A DNA stretch of 13,714 nt from an uncultured Sterolibacteriaceae bacterium (GTDB lineage: Bacteria > Pseudomonadota > Gammaproteobacteria > Burkholderiales > Rhodocyclaceae): assembly GCA_937888595.1 (NCBI GenBank), contig CALARK010000018.1:1-13714 (forward strand), written 5' to 3'. The notes beneath the pieces were generated by a model, which was not told where the DNA came from, did no database searches, and saw only the letters and a list, made by a program, of their open reading frames with translations. Positions 6,301 to 13,714 of the stretch are shown in pieces. The number at the start of each line of letters is the position of its first letter. Positions within the stretch are counted from its first letter, which is position 1. The translations under genes were made by a program, and so were the position numbers.

Positions 6301-7690
6301 TCAGTCCCAGCCGCTCCATGCGGTATCGCAACGAGCGGAAGGTCACCCCCAGCATGCGTGCGGCAGCCGTCCGGTTGAAGCGTGTTTTCTGCAGGGCATC
6401 GAGAATTACCGTGCGCTCCTGCTCGTCGAGATAGTCCTGCAGGGACCGGCTGCCGATACCTGCCGAGCCGCCTGCCGCATTGCCGCCGGGCATGGCATCC
6501 ACGCCACCCGCATCGTGCGGCACGGGGTCCGCCTGCGACAGGGCCAGCGGACGCAGTTGCAGGTCATCGACATCGATGGTGCCGCCTCCGTGCAGGGCCA
6601 GCGCCCGCTCGAGGATGTTCTCAAGTTCCCTGACATTGCCCGGGAATGCGTATTCCTGCAGTGCGGCCATCGCTTCCGGTGCGACAACCGGTTGGGGCTC
6701 GCTGCTGCCAGCGCACAGTCTGGCAAGAATGTGGCGCGTCAGGATCGGAATGTCCTCTCTGCATTCGCGCAGGGCGGGCATGTGGATTTCGATTACGTTG
6801 ATGCGGAAGAACAGATCCTGCCGGAAGGTACCGGCGTCGACCATGCGGCCCAGGCTGCGGTGCGTCGCACAGATGATGCGAACGTTGACGGGTTCCTCCG
6901 TAGTGGCGCCTACCCGACGCACGCACTTCTCCTGGATGGCCCTGAGCAGCTTGACCTGCATGACAAGGGGGAGGTCGGCCACTTCGTCGAGGAACAGGGT
7001 TCCGCCATCAGCTGCCTGGAAAAAACCTTCGCGCTCGGACTCGGCGCCGGTAAAGGCCCCCTTGCGGTAACCGAAGAACTCGCTCTCCATCAGGTTTTCT
7101 GGAATGGCGCCGCAATTGACAGCGATGAACGGCTTGTCGTGGCGTACGCTATCGCGGTGAATCAGGCGTGCCGCCAACTCCTTGCCGCTGCCCGACTCCC
7201 CGGAGAGATACACGGGAGCCTCGCTGCGCGCCACCTTGGCGATCAACCTGCGCACCTGCTCCATCGGTCCGGCATTGCCAAGCAGGTCGGAGGCGCGTGT
7301 GCTTGCAGCGTTCCGGTTTTCCGGCAGTGCCAGGGCCGATTTGACCAGGGTGCGCAACTGCGCCAGCGATACCGGCTTGGACAGGTAGTCGAATGCGCCC
7401 GCCTTGAGTGCAGCAACGGCATTTTCTGTACTGCCGTGGGCCGTGATGACGGCGACCGGCAGCGCCGGGTATTTCGACTCGATATGACGGACCAGCTCGA
7501 GTCCATCGCCATCGGGCATGCGCATGTCGGTCAGACACAAGCCGTAACTGCCACCCTGCAGCAGCGTGCAGGCCTCCTGCACGCTGCCGGCGCAATCGCA
7601 CGCCAGCCCCATGCGTGCCAAGGTCATGTCCAGCAGTTCGCGAATGTCCGCTTCGTCGTCGACAACCAGCACGCGCAGGCTTGCGCTCAT
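6284..7690 (-). CDS. pilR: Sigma-54-dependent response regulator PilR
   Basis: A 468-residue NtrC-family activator. The receiver domain (about 4-120) has acidic pocket Asp11/Asp12, phosphoacceptor Asp55 (LTDMRMPDG) and Lys105. The AAA+ domain has Walker A GESGSGKE (164-171), the sigma-54 contact loop GAFTGA (211-216) and Walker B TLFLDE (231-236). A Fis-type HTH ends the protein (NRTAAARMLGVTFRSLRYR, then MERLGL). The reading frame is open further upstream, but ATG 7690 overlaps the pilS stop as ATGA and places the receiver domain at the N-terminus, so I chose it. With PilS it activates pilA and other type IV pilus genes from sigma-54 promoters. No pilin gene is in the window, so the target is elsewhere. 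Confidence 0.93.
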   Translation of the reverse strand: MSASLRVLVVDDEADIRELLDMTLARMGLACDCAGSVQEACTLLQGGSYGLCLTDMRMPDGDGLELVRHIESKYPALPVAVITAHGSTENAVAALKAGAFDYLSKPVSLAQLRTLVKSALALPENRNAASTRASDLLGNAGPMEQVRRLIAKVARSEAPVYLSGESGSGKELAARLIHRDSVRHDKPFIAVNCGAIPENLMESEFFGYRKGAFTGAESEREGFFQAADGGTLFLDEVADLPLVMQVKLLRAIQEKCVRRVGATTEEPVNVRIICATHRSLGRMVDAGTFRQDLFFRINVIEIHMPALRECREDIPILTRHILARLCAGSSEPQPVVAPEAMAALQEYAFPGNVRELENILERALALHGGGTIDVDDLQLRPLALSQADPVPHDAGGVDAMPGGNAAGGSAGIGSRSLQDYLDEQERTVILDALQKTRFNRTAAARMLGVTFRSLRYRMERLGLNDPDK

Positions 7691-9318
7691 GTCGCCGGCA
7701 GATCTTTGCTCTGGTCTAGGCATGTCGCTGCGCATGATATGCAGAAATGCGCGCCAGGTGCATTGTCGAGCAAAACCAGCCGGGCGCCATTGGCTTCGCA
7801 GAGTTCGCGAGCGATATAAAGGCCGAGCCCGGTTCCGCTGGCCCGCGTCGTAAAGAACGGCTCGAACACCTCGGTACGGCCTGTCGCGTCGATGCCGGGA
7901 CCATCGTCGACGACATGCAGTCCGATCCGGCCGGATAGACGTCCCGACTCTCCGATGATCCGGATGGCGTCCGCCGCCCGGCTGGCGTGGCGTAAGGCGT
8001 TGTTGAGCAGGTTGGAAACCACGCGATGCAGGTGCCCTCGATCGAAACAAATCGTGAACGGGTCGGGCAGTTCCACTCGGATACGCTTAGCGGAATCTGG
8101 ATCCTGCAGCGAAAGTTCGTCCAGCAGCTGCCGCAGGAATTCGCGGACATCGACCCTTTCCGGACAAGCGCGGTCGCGCCGTCCCAGTTCGGTCACCTCG
8201 GACACCAGGCGATTCAGACGTTGGGTATTGTCGCCAATGATCCGGACGAGCCTTTCCGTTCCCGTACCGGGAACATCGTCGCCCAGGAGCTCTGCGGCAT
8301 GGCTGATCGCAGCGAGCGGGTTGCGGATTTCATGCGCCATGTTCGCCGTCAGGCGACCCAGTGCCGCCAATTTCACCTGCTGCGCCTGCTGTTGGATGCG
8401 GCTAACGTCCTCAAGGAAAATCAGCGCGTTTCCGCCCTCGCCGGGAGGCAGGAAACGTGCCCTCAAGGTACGGCCGGTCTGCGGCACCTGGATCACCATC
8501 TCGGATTCCACCCCTCTTTCTCGTCGCGCAAGGAACTCGCGGGCCAGTACCGGCTGACTGGCCGCGAGCATGCTCGGCGGGTCGGCGGCCAACCCGAGCA
8601 GAACGGACGCTTGAGGATTGTATTGACGCAAGCGTCCCGCAGCATCGATCACCAGTACGCCGTCCTGCATGTCGCGAATGACTCGTTCATTGATGCGCAT
8701 CTGATCGGCCAGTTCCACGCCCCGTTTGCGCGCCAGCTCTTCGTTCGCCACCACTTTTCTGGCCAGCAGCCGCGCGGCGATTGCGGATCCAAAGAAGCCT
8801 ATGCTGGTCAGGCCGGTACGAAAAAAATCCTCTACAGCACCTTGGTATTCCAGTACCCGATAGGACTGCTCCAGCAGGAGTGCCAGCGTTGCCAGCGCCG
8901 CATAGAACAGCACCATGCGGCCCTGACCTACCAGACCAGCTCCCGCCAGGACGACGAGCATCATCATCGCAATGCCGCTTTTGGCTCCGCCACTGGCAAA
9001 TATCATCAGGGTCAGCAGCAGGATGTCGGTCGCCACCTGCAAGGTCAGTTGCAGGTGAAAGGCATGCTGCCATCGCCTCAGGAGGATCAGGTAGCCGATC
9101 GATGCTGCCAGATAACCCAGACTTGTCCAGAAAAATAGTCCGGGGTCCTGGGACCCGACAGTCAGCCCGCCGTCGGACAGCAGAATCGTCGCGAGAAAAA
9201 CGCCCGCGACAGTTGCACGGTAGTAGGAAAAGTATTTCAGAGACCGCCAGAAAGAGTCATTCTGCTGCGGCCCCGCAGCATGAGATTGATGCTGACGAAT
9301 TGCCGGCTCAGGACTCAT
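7687..9318 (-). CDS. pilS: Sensor histidine kinase PilS
   Basis: A 543-residue membrane sensor kinase, partner of PilR. The N-terminal third has about six hydrophobic segments (for example 36-48, 61-80, 92-108, 115-130, 134-150, 168-186). A PAS domain follows (about 210-305: RVIRDMQDGVLVID). The HisKA domain has the phosphorylated His329 in NMAHEIRNPLAAISHAAELL. The ATPase has an N box (NLLNNALRHA), a G1 box (DDGPGID) and the F/G2 boxes (FEPFFTTRASGTGLGL). The frame is open upstream to 9501, but ATG 9318 gives the usual PilS length and overlaps the end of the preceding small gene by 11 bp. In Pseudomonas, PilS senses pilin in the membrane; the same role here is inferred from family and pairing. 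Confidence 0.92.
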   Translation of the reverse strand: MSPEPAIRQHQSHAAGPQQNDSFWRSLKYFSYYRATVAGVFLATILLSDGGLTVGSQDPGLFFWTSLGYLAASIGYLILLRRWQHAFHLQLTLQVATDILLLTLMIFASGGAKSGIAMMMLVVLAGAGLVGQGRMVLFYAALATLALLLEQSYRVLEYQGAVEDFFRTGLTSIGFFGSAIAARLLARKVVANEELARKRGVELADQMRINERVIRDMQDGVLVIDAAGRLRQYNPQASVLLGLAADPPSMLAASQPVLAREFLARRERGVESEMVIQVPQTGRTLRARFLPPGEGGNALIFLEDVSRIQQQAQQVKLAALGRLTANMAHEIRNPLAAISHAAELLGDDVPGTGTERLVRIIGDNTQRLNRLVSEVTELGRRDRACPERVDVREFLRQLLDELSLQDPDSAKRIRVELPDPFTICFDRGHLHRVVSNLLNNALRHASRAADAIRIIGESGRLSGRIGLHVVDDGPGIDATGRTEVFEPFFTTRASGTGLGLYIARELCEANGARLVLLDNAPGAHFCISCAATCLDQSKDLPAT

Positions 9319-9529
9319 CAAGCCTGCGATGCTCATCGCAGCAGTAATTGCGGCCAGCCACTCGAATGGCTTCCGCTTCAGGCACGTGCAGATGGCAATA
9401 GCTGCACGAAACGATGCGCTGCTGTTGCCCCGACTCCCTGGGTGGAGGAGAAGATGCGCCCTTCGTTCTGCGGCCGAAGAAGATCCAATAGAGCATTGCA
9501 ACGACGAGGAGCAGCAATATTGCTTTCAT
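9308..9529 (-). CDS. PP0621-family small membrane protein with Cys/His motif
   Basis: A 73-residue protein. Residues 1-18 (MKAILLLLVVAMLYWIFF) form one membrane anchor, followed by basic residues and a Pro/Gln-rich linker. The C-terminal half has C-x2-C (CSYCHLHVPEAEA) and CC-x2-H (NYCCDEH), which could form a small zinc site. This matches the PP0621 family usually found beside pilS/pilR in Beta- and Gammaproteobacteria. Function is unknown; the position suggests a link to pilus regulation. ATG 9529 is chosen because the anchor then starts the protein; the upstream ATG 9595 would add unlikely residues. It overlaps pilS by 11 bp. Confidence 0.82.
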   Translation of the reverse strand: MKAILLLLVVAMLYWIFFGRRTKGASSPPPRESGQQQRIVSCSYCHLHVPEAEAIRVAGRNYCCDEHRRLDES

Positions 9530-9606
9530 CACGTCTCTATCTGGACGGTTTGAGTGCTGGAAGCACCAAAGACCGGTTTCTATTGCCTGAAGCACATTTA
9601 GAAACC

Positions 9607-9683
<77 letters not shown>

Positions 9684-9731
9684 AACTCTGCACACGACAG
9701 CGGCTCTGCCATGGCAACTCATCGCAGCAAC

Positions 9732-10700
9732 TCAATAACGTCTGGCTACTGCAAAGTCGAGCAATTGTATCAAAGCATTCCGATATTGGGTATCCGGAAG
9801 CGCTTCAAGAACACACCCTGCAATCTTAATTTCCTCTTTGGCGACCATCATGGCTGCCTCGAGCGCACCTGTATCCTTGACGGCACGAATGACTTCAGGA
9901 AGCCTCTCGAGCCCGCCCTGTTCTAGCGCCTCGCGTACGACCGCAGACTCCTGCGCACTGCCATGTTTCATGACATGTATCAATGGCAAGGTCGGCTTGC
10001 CTTCGGCCAGATCATCGCCGAGATGCTTTCCGATCGCAGCTTCCTCTCCGGAGTAGTCCAATACATCATCGACGATCTGGAATGCAGTTCCCAAATGCAT
10101 CCCGTACGCAGCCACCCCTTCTTCCGTTCCGGGTCCCGCCCCAGCGAGAATGGCACCCAGACGGGCAGAGGCCTCGAAAAGCTTGGCCGTTTTATAGCGA
10201 ACGACTTTCAGGTATGCATCGACCTCGACATCGGCATTGTGACAGTTCATCAACTGCAGCACTTCACCTTCGGCAATAACGTTCGTGGCATCGGCTAGAA
10301 CTTCCATGACCCGCATGTCACCAACCCCGACCATCATCTGGAAAGCCCTGGAGTACAAGAAATCACCGACCAGAACACTAGCCGCATTGCCGAATTGCGC
10401 GTTCGCCGTCTCCCTGCCACGCCTCAAGGAGGACTCGTCCACCACGTCGTCATGAAGCAGGGTGGCGGTATGGATGAACTCCACTACTGCCGCCAGCACA
10501 TGCTGCTGCTCTCCACGATAGCCACAGGCGCCGGCGCAAAGCAGCAATAGGGCCGGGCGCATCCGCTTACCCCCGCTTGCCACGATGTACTCTGCAATCT
10601 GGCATACCAACGGGACGTCCGAATGCAGCTTTGCACGCACCACGGCGTCCACCGCCTGCATGTCAGCACCTATGAGGGAATAGATGGAGGAGAGATTCAA
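9732..10700 (-). CDS. ispB: Polyprenyl (octaprenyl) diphosphate synthase IspB
   Basis: A trans-isoprenyl diphosphate synthase that elongates FPP with IPP to make the quinone side chain. It has GGKRMRP, the first aspartate-rich motif DDVVD (84-88) and the second DDVLD (211-215), plus GKPTLPL. The frame is open to ATG 10802, which would give 356 residues, but the added 34 residues (MIMAEPLLVNNLD and on) have AT-rich codon ends and cover two promoters. TTG 10700 gives 322 residues, matching E. coli IspB (323), with N-terminus (M)NLSSIYSLIGADMQ. I therefore prefer TTG 10700, though no strong Shine-Dalgarno site precedes it. Chain length (C40 or other) cannot be read with certainty. Its position divergent from rplU is conserved in many proteobacteria. 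Confidence 0.9.
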   Translation of the reverse strand: MNLSSIYSLIGADMQAVDAVVRAKLHSDVPLVCQIAEYIVASGGKRMRPALLLLCAGACGYRGEQQHVLAAVVEFIHTATLLHDDVVDESSLRRGRETANAQFGNAASVLVGDFLYSRAFQMMVGVGDMRVMEVLADATNVIAEGEVLQLMNCHNADVEVDAYLKVVRYKTAKLFEASARLGAILAGAGPGTEEGVAAYGMHLGTAFQIVDDVLDYSGEEAAIGKHLGDDLAEGKPTLPLIHVMKHGSAQESAVVREALEQGGLERLPEVIRAVKDTGALEAAMMVAKEEIKIAGCVLEALPDTQYRNALIQLLDFAVARRY

Positions 10701-10728
10701 GTCAAAAGGGCCCCGTCGAAGGGCGGCT

Positions 10729-10757
10729 ATGTTAGGTTTCTCGCGACAGGCAGTCAA
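10729..10757 (-). promoter_or_regulatory. Putative ispB promoter
   Basis: On the minus strand TTGACT (complement of 10752-10757) and TAACAT (complement of 10729-10734) are 17 bp apart. Transcription would start near 10722, about 20 bases upstream of the proposed TTG start at 10700. It is back to back with the rplU promoter; the two -35 boxes are 16 bp apart. Confidence 0.55.
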
Positions 10758-10784
10758 TAAAGTATCAAGGTTATTGACCAATAA
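10753..10784. promoter_or_regulatory. CAATAA/TTATTG inverted repeats between divergent promoters
   Basis: GTCAATAA (10753-10760) and TTATTGAC (10771-10778) form an 8-bp inverted repeat across 10 bp. TTATTG-AC-CAATAA (10771-10784) is a second, overlapping palindrome. Both include the -35 boxes of the ispB and rplU promoters, so part of the symmetry is simply two facing TTGAC boxes; a shared regulator is possible but not shown. Confidence 0.35.
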
Positions 10785-10802
10785 CGGTTCGGCCATTATC
10801 AT
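10774..10802 (+). promoter_or_regulatory. Putative rplU-rpmA promoter
   Basis: TTGACC (10774-10779) and TATCAT (10797-10802) are separated by 17 bp, each matching the sigma-70 consensus in five of six bases. Transcription would begin near 10809, giving a leader of about 30 nt before rplU with its GGAG site at 10827-10830. Confidence 0.65.
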
Positions 10803-10837
10803 AGCCGGTTCTTCAGTAATTAATTTTGGAGTCCAAC

Positions 10838-11149
10838 ATGTATGCGGTCATAAAAACTGGCGGGAAGCAGTATCGCGTCTCTGCCGGCGAAAAGATCAAA
10901 GTAGAACAGATACCTGCAGATGTGGGCACGGACATTTCCTTGGACCAGGTACTAATGGTTGGCGAAGGCGACAACGTTAAGGTCGGCACGCCAGTCATTA
11001 CTGGAGCAACGGTAACAGCCAAAGTCGTGTCCCAAGGTCGGCATCCCAAGGTGAAAATTTTCAAGATGCGGCGTCGCAAGCATTACCAGAAGCACCAAGG
11101 GCACCGTCAGTACTTTACCGAGCTTGAGATCAGCGGCATCAACGCCTGA
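10838..11149 (+). CDS. rplU: 50S ribosomal protein L21
   Basis: A 103-residue L21, the same length as in E. coli. It starts MYAVIKTGGKQYRVS and ends with the typical RRRKHYQKHQGHRQYFTELEI region; it binds 23S rRNA in the large subunit. The start at ATG 10838 follows GGAG at good spacing; a TTG four codons upstream is not needed. It is the first gene of the rplU-rpmA unit, with rpmA 20 bp downstream. Confidence 0.97.
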   Translation: MYAVIKTGGKQYRVSAGEKIKVEQIPADVGTDISLDQVLMVGEGDNVKVGTPVITGATVTAKVVSQGRHPKVKIFKMRRRKHYQKHQGHRQYFTELEISGINA

Positions 11150-11169
11150 TCTGCGTTCAGGAGTTCATC

Positions 11170-11430
11170 ATGGCACATAAGAAAGCAGGCGGCAGTTCCC
11201 GTAACGGTCGCGATTCAGAATCGAAACGACTTGGCGTCAAGCGCTTCGGCGGTCAGCTGGTTGCTGCTGGCAGCATTCTTGTCCGCCAGCGCGGAACCCA
11301 GTTCCACGCAGGTGAAAATGTCGGCATCGGCAAGGACCACACCTTGTTCGCAAAAGAGACTGGAACCGTACAGTTTCTGGTCAAGGGCATGCCGCAGCGG
11401 AAGTACATCAGCATAGTCCCTGCGGCATAA
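11170..11430 (+). CDS. rpmA: 50S ribosomal protein L27
   Basis: An 86-residue L27. The N-terminus MAHKKAGGSSRNGRDSES is the extension that reaches the peptidyl transferase centre in proteobacterial ribosomes; there is no Firmicutes-type cleavable leader. GENVGIGKDHTLFA and the C-terminal region are typical. It is preceded by an AGGAG site, lies 20 bp after rplU, and is followed within about 20 bp by a terminator. Confidence 0.97.
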   Translation: MAHKKAGGSSRNGRDSESKRLGVKRFGGQLVAAGSILVRQRGTQFHAGENVGIGKDHTLFAKETGTVQFLVKGMPQRKYISIVPAA

Positions 11431-11449
11431 GCTTGTTAAGACTCACCCT

Positions 11450-11487
11450 AGGCCCTATCCGCGTAGGATGGGGCCTTTTTATTTTTT
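11450..11487 (+). terminator. Rho-independent terminator after rpmA, directly before obgE
   Basis: An 11-bp stem (11450-11460 with 11466-11476, one G-T pair) with loop GCGTA is followed by TTTTTATTTTTT. The T run ends 6 bp before the obgE start codon, so the structure occupies the place where an obgE ribosome binding site would be expected. Confidence 0.9.
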
Positions 11488-11493
11488 ACTGCC

Positions 11494-12528
11494 ATGAAGT
11501 TTTTTGACGAAGCCGTGATCTCCGTATTTGCCGGTAATGGCGGCAACGGCGCGGTATCGTTCCGGAGAGAAAAGTACATTCCGCGTGGCGGCCCCGATGG
11601 TGGTGACGGGGGCCACGGTGGCAATATTGTCATGCTTGCCGACCGGAACTTGAATACGCTTATTGACTATCGGTATACGCGTACGTATCGTGCGGCCCAC
11701 GGTGAAAATGGCAGGGGTTCTGATTGTTTCGGCAAGGGTGGTGATGACCTGATACTGCGGGTACCCGTTGGAACGCTGATTACAGACATTGCCACAGGAA
11801 ATGTCGTGGCCGATTTAGCCGAAGATGGAAGCAGCATTGTTGTTGCCAATGGCGGCAAAGGCGGACTCGGCAATCTCCGCTTCAAGTCCAGCATCAATCG
11901 AGCACCACGACAGTCCACTCCTGGTGAGGCAGGAGAGGCACTGGAACTTAAGCTGGAACTGAAGGTTCTTGCTGATGTTGGTCTGCTAGGCATGCCCAAT
12001 GCCGGGAAGTCCACTTTCATACGTGCTGTTTCCGCCGCACGCCCCAAGGTGGCTGATTACCCATTCACCACTTTGCAACCGAACCTAGGCGTCGTCCGAG
12101 TTGGTGAAAATCAGAGTTTTGTTATCGCCGACATTCCCGGCCTGATTCGTGGAGCATCCGAGGGAGCGGGGCTGGGCCTCCGATTTCTCAAGCACCTGCA
12201 AAGGACCCGGATACTCCTTCACATCATTGATGCAGTACCTTTGGACTCATCGATTGATCCTGTCGAAGAAGCTCACGCTATCGTTCAGGAATTGCACAAT
12301 TATGATGAGGGACTTTACTTGAAACCTCGCTGGATCGTACTGAACAAGATCGACTTGCTGCCAGACTCAGAAAGGTCTTCTTTGATCAGCACGATATCCG
12401 AACGACTGGATTCATCTTCACCTGTCTTTGCCATCTCTGCCGCAACAGGCGAGGGGTGTCTTGCTTTGTGCCAGAAAATCATGCAATTTATTGAATCAAC
12501 AAGACATCATGCGCAAGGCGATCACTGA
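11494..12528 (+). CDS. obgE: Obg-family GTPase ObgE/CgtA
   Basis: A 344-residue Obg GTPase that binds the 50S subunit and acts in ribosome assembly and stress control. The glycine-rich Obg fold covers 1-158 (GNGGNGAVSFRREKYIPRGG). The G domain has G1 GMPNAGKST (166-174), switch region DYPFTTLQPNLG (188-199), G3 DIPG (213-216), G4 NKID (284-287) and G5 SAATGEG (315-321). The C-terminal extension is short, with no OCT domain, as usual in proteobacteria. The start ATG 11494 gives the family N-terminus MKFFDEA, but there is no Shine-Dalgarno site; an intrinsic terminator lies immediately upstream. Expression may depend on readthrough or an internal promoter. Confidence 0.96.
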   Translation: MKFFDEAVISVFAGNGGNGAVSFRREKYIPRGGPDGGDGGHGGNIVMLADRNLNTLIDYRYTRTYRAAHGENGRGSDCFGKGGDDLILRVPVGTLITDIATGNVVADLAEDGSSIVVANGGKGGLGNLRFKSSINRAPRQSTPGEAGEALELKLELKVLADVGLLGMPNAGKSTFIRAVSAARPKVADYPFTTLQPNLGVVRVGENQSFVIADIPGLIRGASEGAGLGLRFLKHLQRTRILLHIIDAVPLDSSIDPVEEAHAIVQELHNYDEGLYLKPRWIVLNKIDLLPDSERSSLISTISERLDSSSPVFAISAATGEGCLALCQKIMQFIESTRHHAQGDH

Positions 12529-13624
12529 AAGCTCGAGGATCGTAGTCAAAGTCGGAAGCGCTCTTGTCACCAACAACGGTACAGGCTTGTCTGACGAATT
12601 TATCTCTGAGTGCGCGCGACAGATATCACTACTTCAGCATTCTGGAAGACAGGTGATATTGGTTTCATCCGGTGCTATCGCAGCCGGCATGCAGCGTCTG
12701 GGCTGGCTTAAACGTCCGCATGCCATTCATGCACTCCAGGCTGCGGCTGCGGTCGGCCAAATGGGCTTGACCCAAGCTTACGAATCGGTATTTAGTAAGC
12801 ACGGCCTCAAATCCGCCCAGGTTCTCCTCACGCATGAAGATCTTGTAGATCGGCGCCGCTATCTCAATGCGCGCACAACAATTAGTACTCTGCTCGAATT
12901 AGGTGTTGTACCCATCATCAACGAAAATGACACTGTGATCACCGACGAAATTAAGTTTGGTGATAATGACACTCTAGGCGCATTGGTTGCGAATCTGGTT
13001 GAGGCGGATCTACTGATCATCATGACTGATCAGCAGGGTGTTTTCACCGCTGACCCCCGCCTTGATCCTGCTGCTACCTTGATTAGCGATGGCGATGCTG
13101 AAGATCCCCACTTTGAGTCGATCGCTGGTGGAGCAGGTACAGGAATCAGCAAAGGGGGCATGATTACAAAGATTAAGGCAGCACAACGAGCGGCACGAAG
13201 TGGTGCGCATACGCTAATCATAGGTGGCCGAGAGGCTGGAGCCCTCATTCGAGGGGCCCAAGGCGACAACATTGGCACCTTTTTGCGGGCCAGCAAAACT
13301 CCACTGGCCGCACGCAAACAATGGCTTGCAGATCATCTGCGGGTTTCCGGTAGCGTCAAACTTGATGCAGGTGCGGTAGCGGCACTTCGCAATGGTAGAA
13401 GCCTACTTTCGATCGGTGTTACTCAAGTCTATGGTGATTTTGAGCGCGGCACCCTGATTTCCTGTCTTACTCCAGACGAAACTGAAGTAGCCCGAGGCCT
13501 CACGAATTACGGAAGTAGCGAGGTTGCCAAGATTGCTGGTAAGGCAAGCCAACAGTTTGAGGAATATCTCGGGTATCTCGATGAATCGGAATTGATACAT
13601 CGAGACAATCTGGTTTTGATGTAG
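12509..13624 (+). CDS. proB: Glutamate 5-kinase
   Basis: A 371-residue glutamate 5-kinase, first step of proline synthesis (ATP-dependent phosphorylation of L-glutamate), feedback-inhibited by proline in the family. The amino-acid-kinase domain has VVKVGSALVTN (12-22), LVSSGAIAAGM, NENDTVITDEIKFGDNDTLGA, TDQQGVFTADPRL and GGMITKIKAA. A PUA domain fills the C-terminal 100 residues. ATG 12509 starts at the family N-terminus and lies within obgE (20-bp overlap), so the gene is probably translationally coupled to obgE; the frame is open further upstream but that stretch is obgE. proA is not in the window. Confidence 0.96.
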   Translation: MRKAITESSRIVVKVGSALVTNNGTGLSDEFISECARQISLLQHSGRQVILVSSGAIAAGMQRLGWLKRPHAIHALQAAAAVGQMGLTQAYESVFSKHGLKSAQVLLTHEDLVDRRRYLNARTTISTLLELGVVPIINENDTVITDEIKFGDNDTLGALVANLVEADLLIIMTDQQGVFTADPRLDPAATLISDGDAEDPHFESIAGGAGTGISKGGMITKIKAAQRAARSGAHTLIIGGREAGALIRGAQGDNIGTFLRASKTPLAARKQWLADHLRVSGSVKLDAGAVAALRNGRSLLSIGVTQVYGDFERGTLISCLTPDETEVARGLTNYGSSEVAKIAGKASQQFEEYLGYLDESELIHRDNLVLM

Positions 13625-13670
13625 CCCTGTCGCCGAATTTAGTAGGTCGTTTAACAGCTCCCCCCCAAGT

Positions 13671-13707
13671 AAAAACGCCCCGCAAAGTAAGTTTGCGGGG
13701 CGTTTTT
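13671..13707. terminator. Bidirectional rho-independent terminator after proB
   Basis: A perfect 16-bp inverted repeat (13671-13686 with 13692-13707) with loop GTAAG has a GC core and A/T ends (AAAAACGCCCC and GGGGCGTTTTT), so it has a T run in both directions. It lies about 47 bp after proB and could also serve a convergent gene beyond the window. Confidence 0.93.
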
Positions 13708-13714
13708 ATTGAGA

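Noticed and set aside
6041..7819. Long plus-strand ORF of 592 codons
   Set aside because: It is the antisense shadow of pilR and the ampD/pilS edges in GC-rich DNA; PilR motifs on the minus strand are decisive.
8026..9138. Plus-strand ORF of 370 codons
   Set aside because: Antisense shadow of pilS, where the HisKA and ATPase motifs are clear on the minus strand.
9553..9565. GTGCT/AGCAC hairpin between the tRNA and the PP0621-family gene
   Set aside because: A 5-bp stem without a T run on either strand; too weak to call a terminator.

Overview
The window looks like a betaproteobacterial chromosome. The block ispB // rplU-rpmA-obgE-proB, the cluster tRNA-Pro / PP0621-family gene / pilS / pilR / ampD, and an alanine-lysine-proline histone H1-like gene are all typical of Rhodocyclales, Nitrosomonadales and relatives. 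The class is inferred from gene order and protein motifs; I cannot fix a genus. The window has an accessory left third (about 1-4570) and a core right part (about 4570-13714).

Accessory part. A tetranucleotide tract of nearly 14 units lies at the left edge. A compact three-gene operon follows on the minus strand, read from 2736 down to 121. It encodes a self-cleaving LexA-type repressor, a DUF5131 (phage Gp37/Gp68-like) protein with a C-x6-C-x2-C motif, and a TcmP (three-Cys-motif partner) protein with methyltransferase-like motifs. The AT-rich DNA upstream of the repressor holds several dyads that could be its operators. The simplest reading is a DNA-damage-inducible three-Cys/TcmP module; its biochemical function is unknown. 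Beside it, divergently oriented, is an IS1595-family transposase (2875-4017). Its stop codon overlaps, tail to tail, the stop of a 164-residue coiled-coil/winged-helix protein that may be an IS passenger.

Core part, minus strand. A strong terminator (4573-4604) closes the histone H1-like gene, which carries three perfect 72-bp tandem repeats. It may be preceded by a small ORF with a good ribosome binding site, downstream of a well-formed promoter and palindromes. Further right come ampD (muropeptide amidase), pilR and pilS (two-component control of sigma-54 promoters, classically pilin), a small PP0621-family membrane/zinc-finger-like protein, tRNA-Pro(CGG) and ispB. PP0621 gene/pilS, pilS/pilR and pilR/ampD all overlap by a few bases, so these four genes look translationally coupled.

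Core part, plus strand. Two back-to-back promoters with 17-bp spacers lie at 10729-10802. One reads into ispB, which then probably starts at TTG 10700. The other reads into rplU-rpmA (L21, L27). An intrinsic terminator ends rplU-rpmA directly in front of obgE (ribosome-associated GTPase). proB (glutamate 5-kinase) overlaps the end of obgE, and a perfect bidirectional terminator closes the window.
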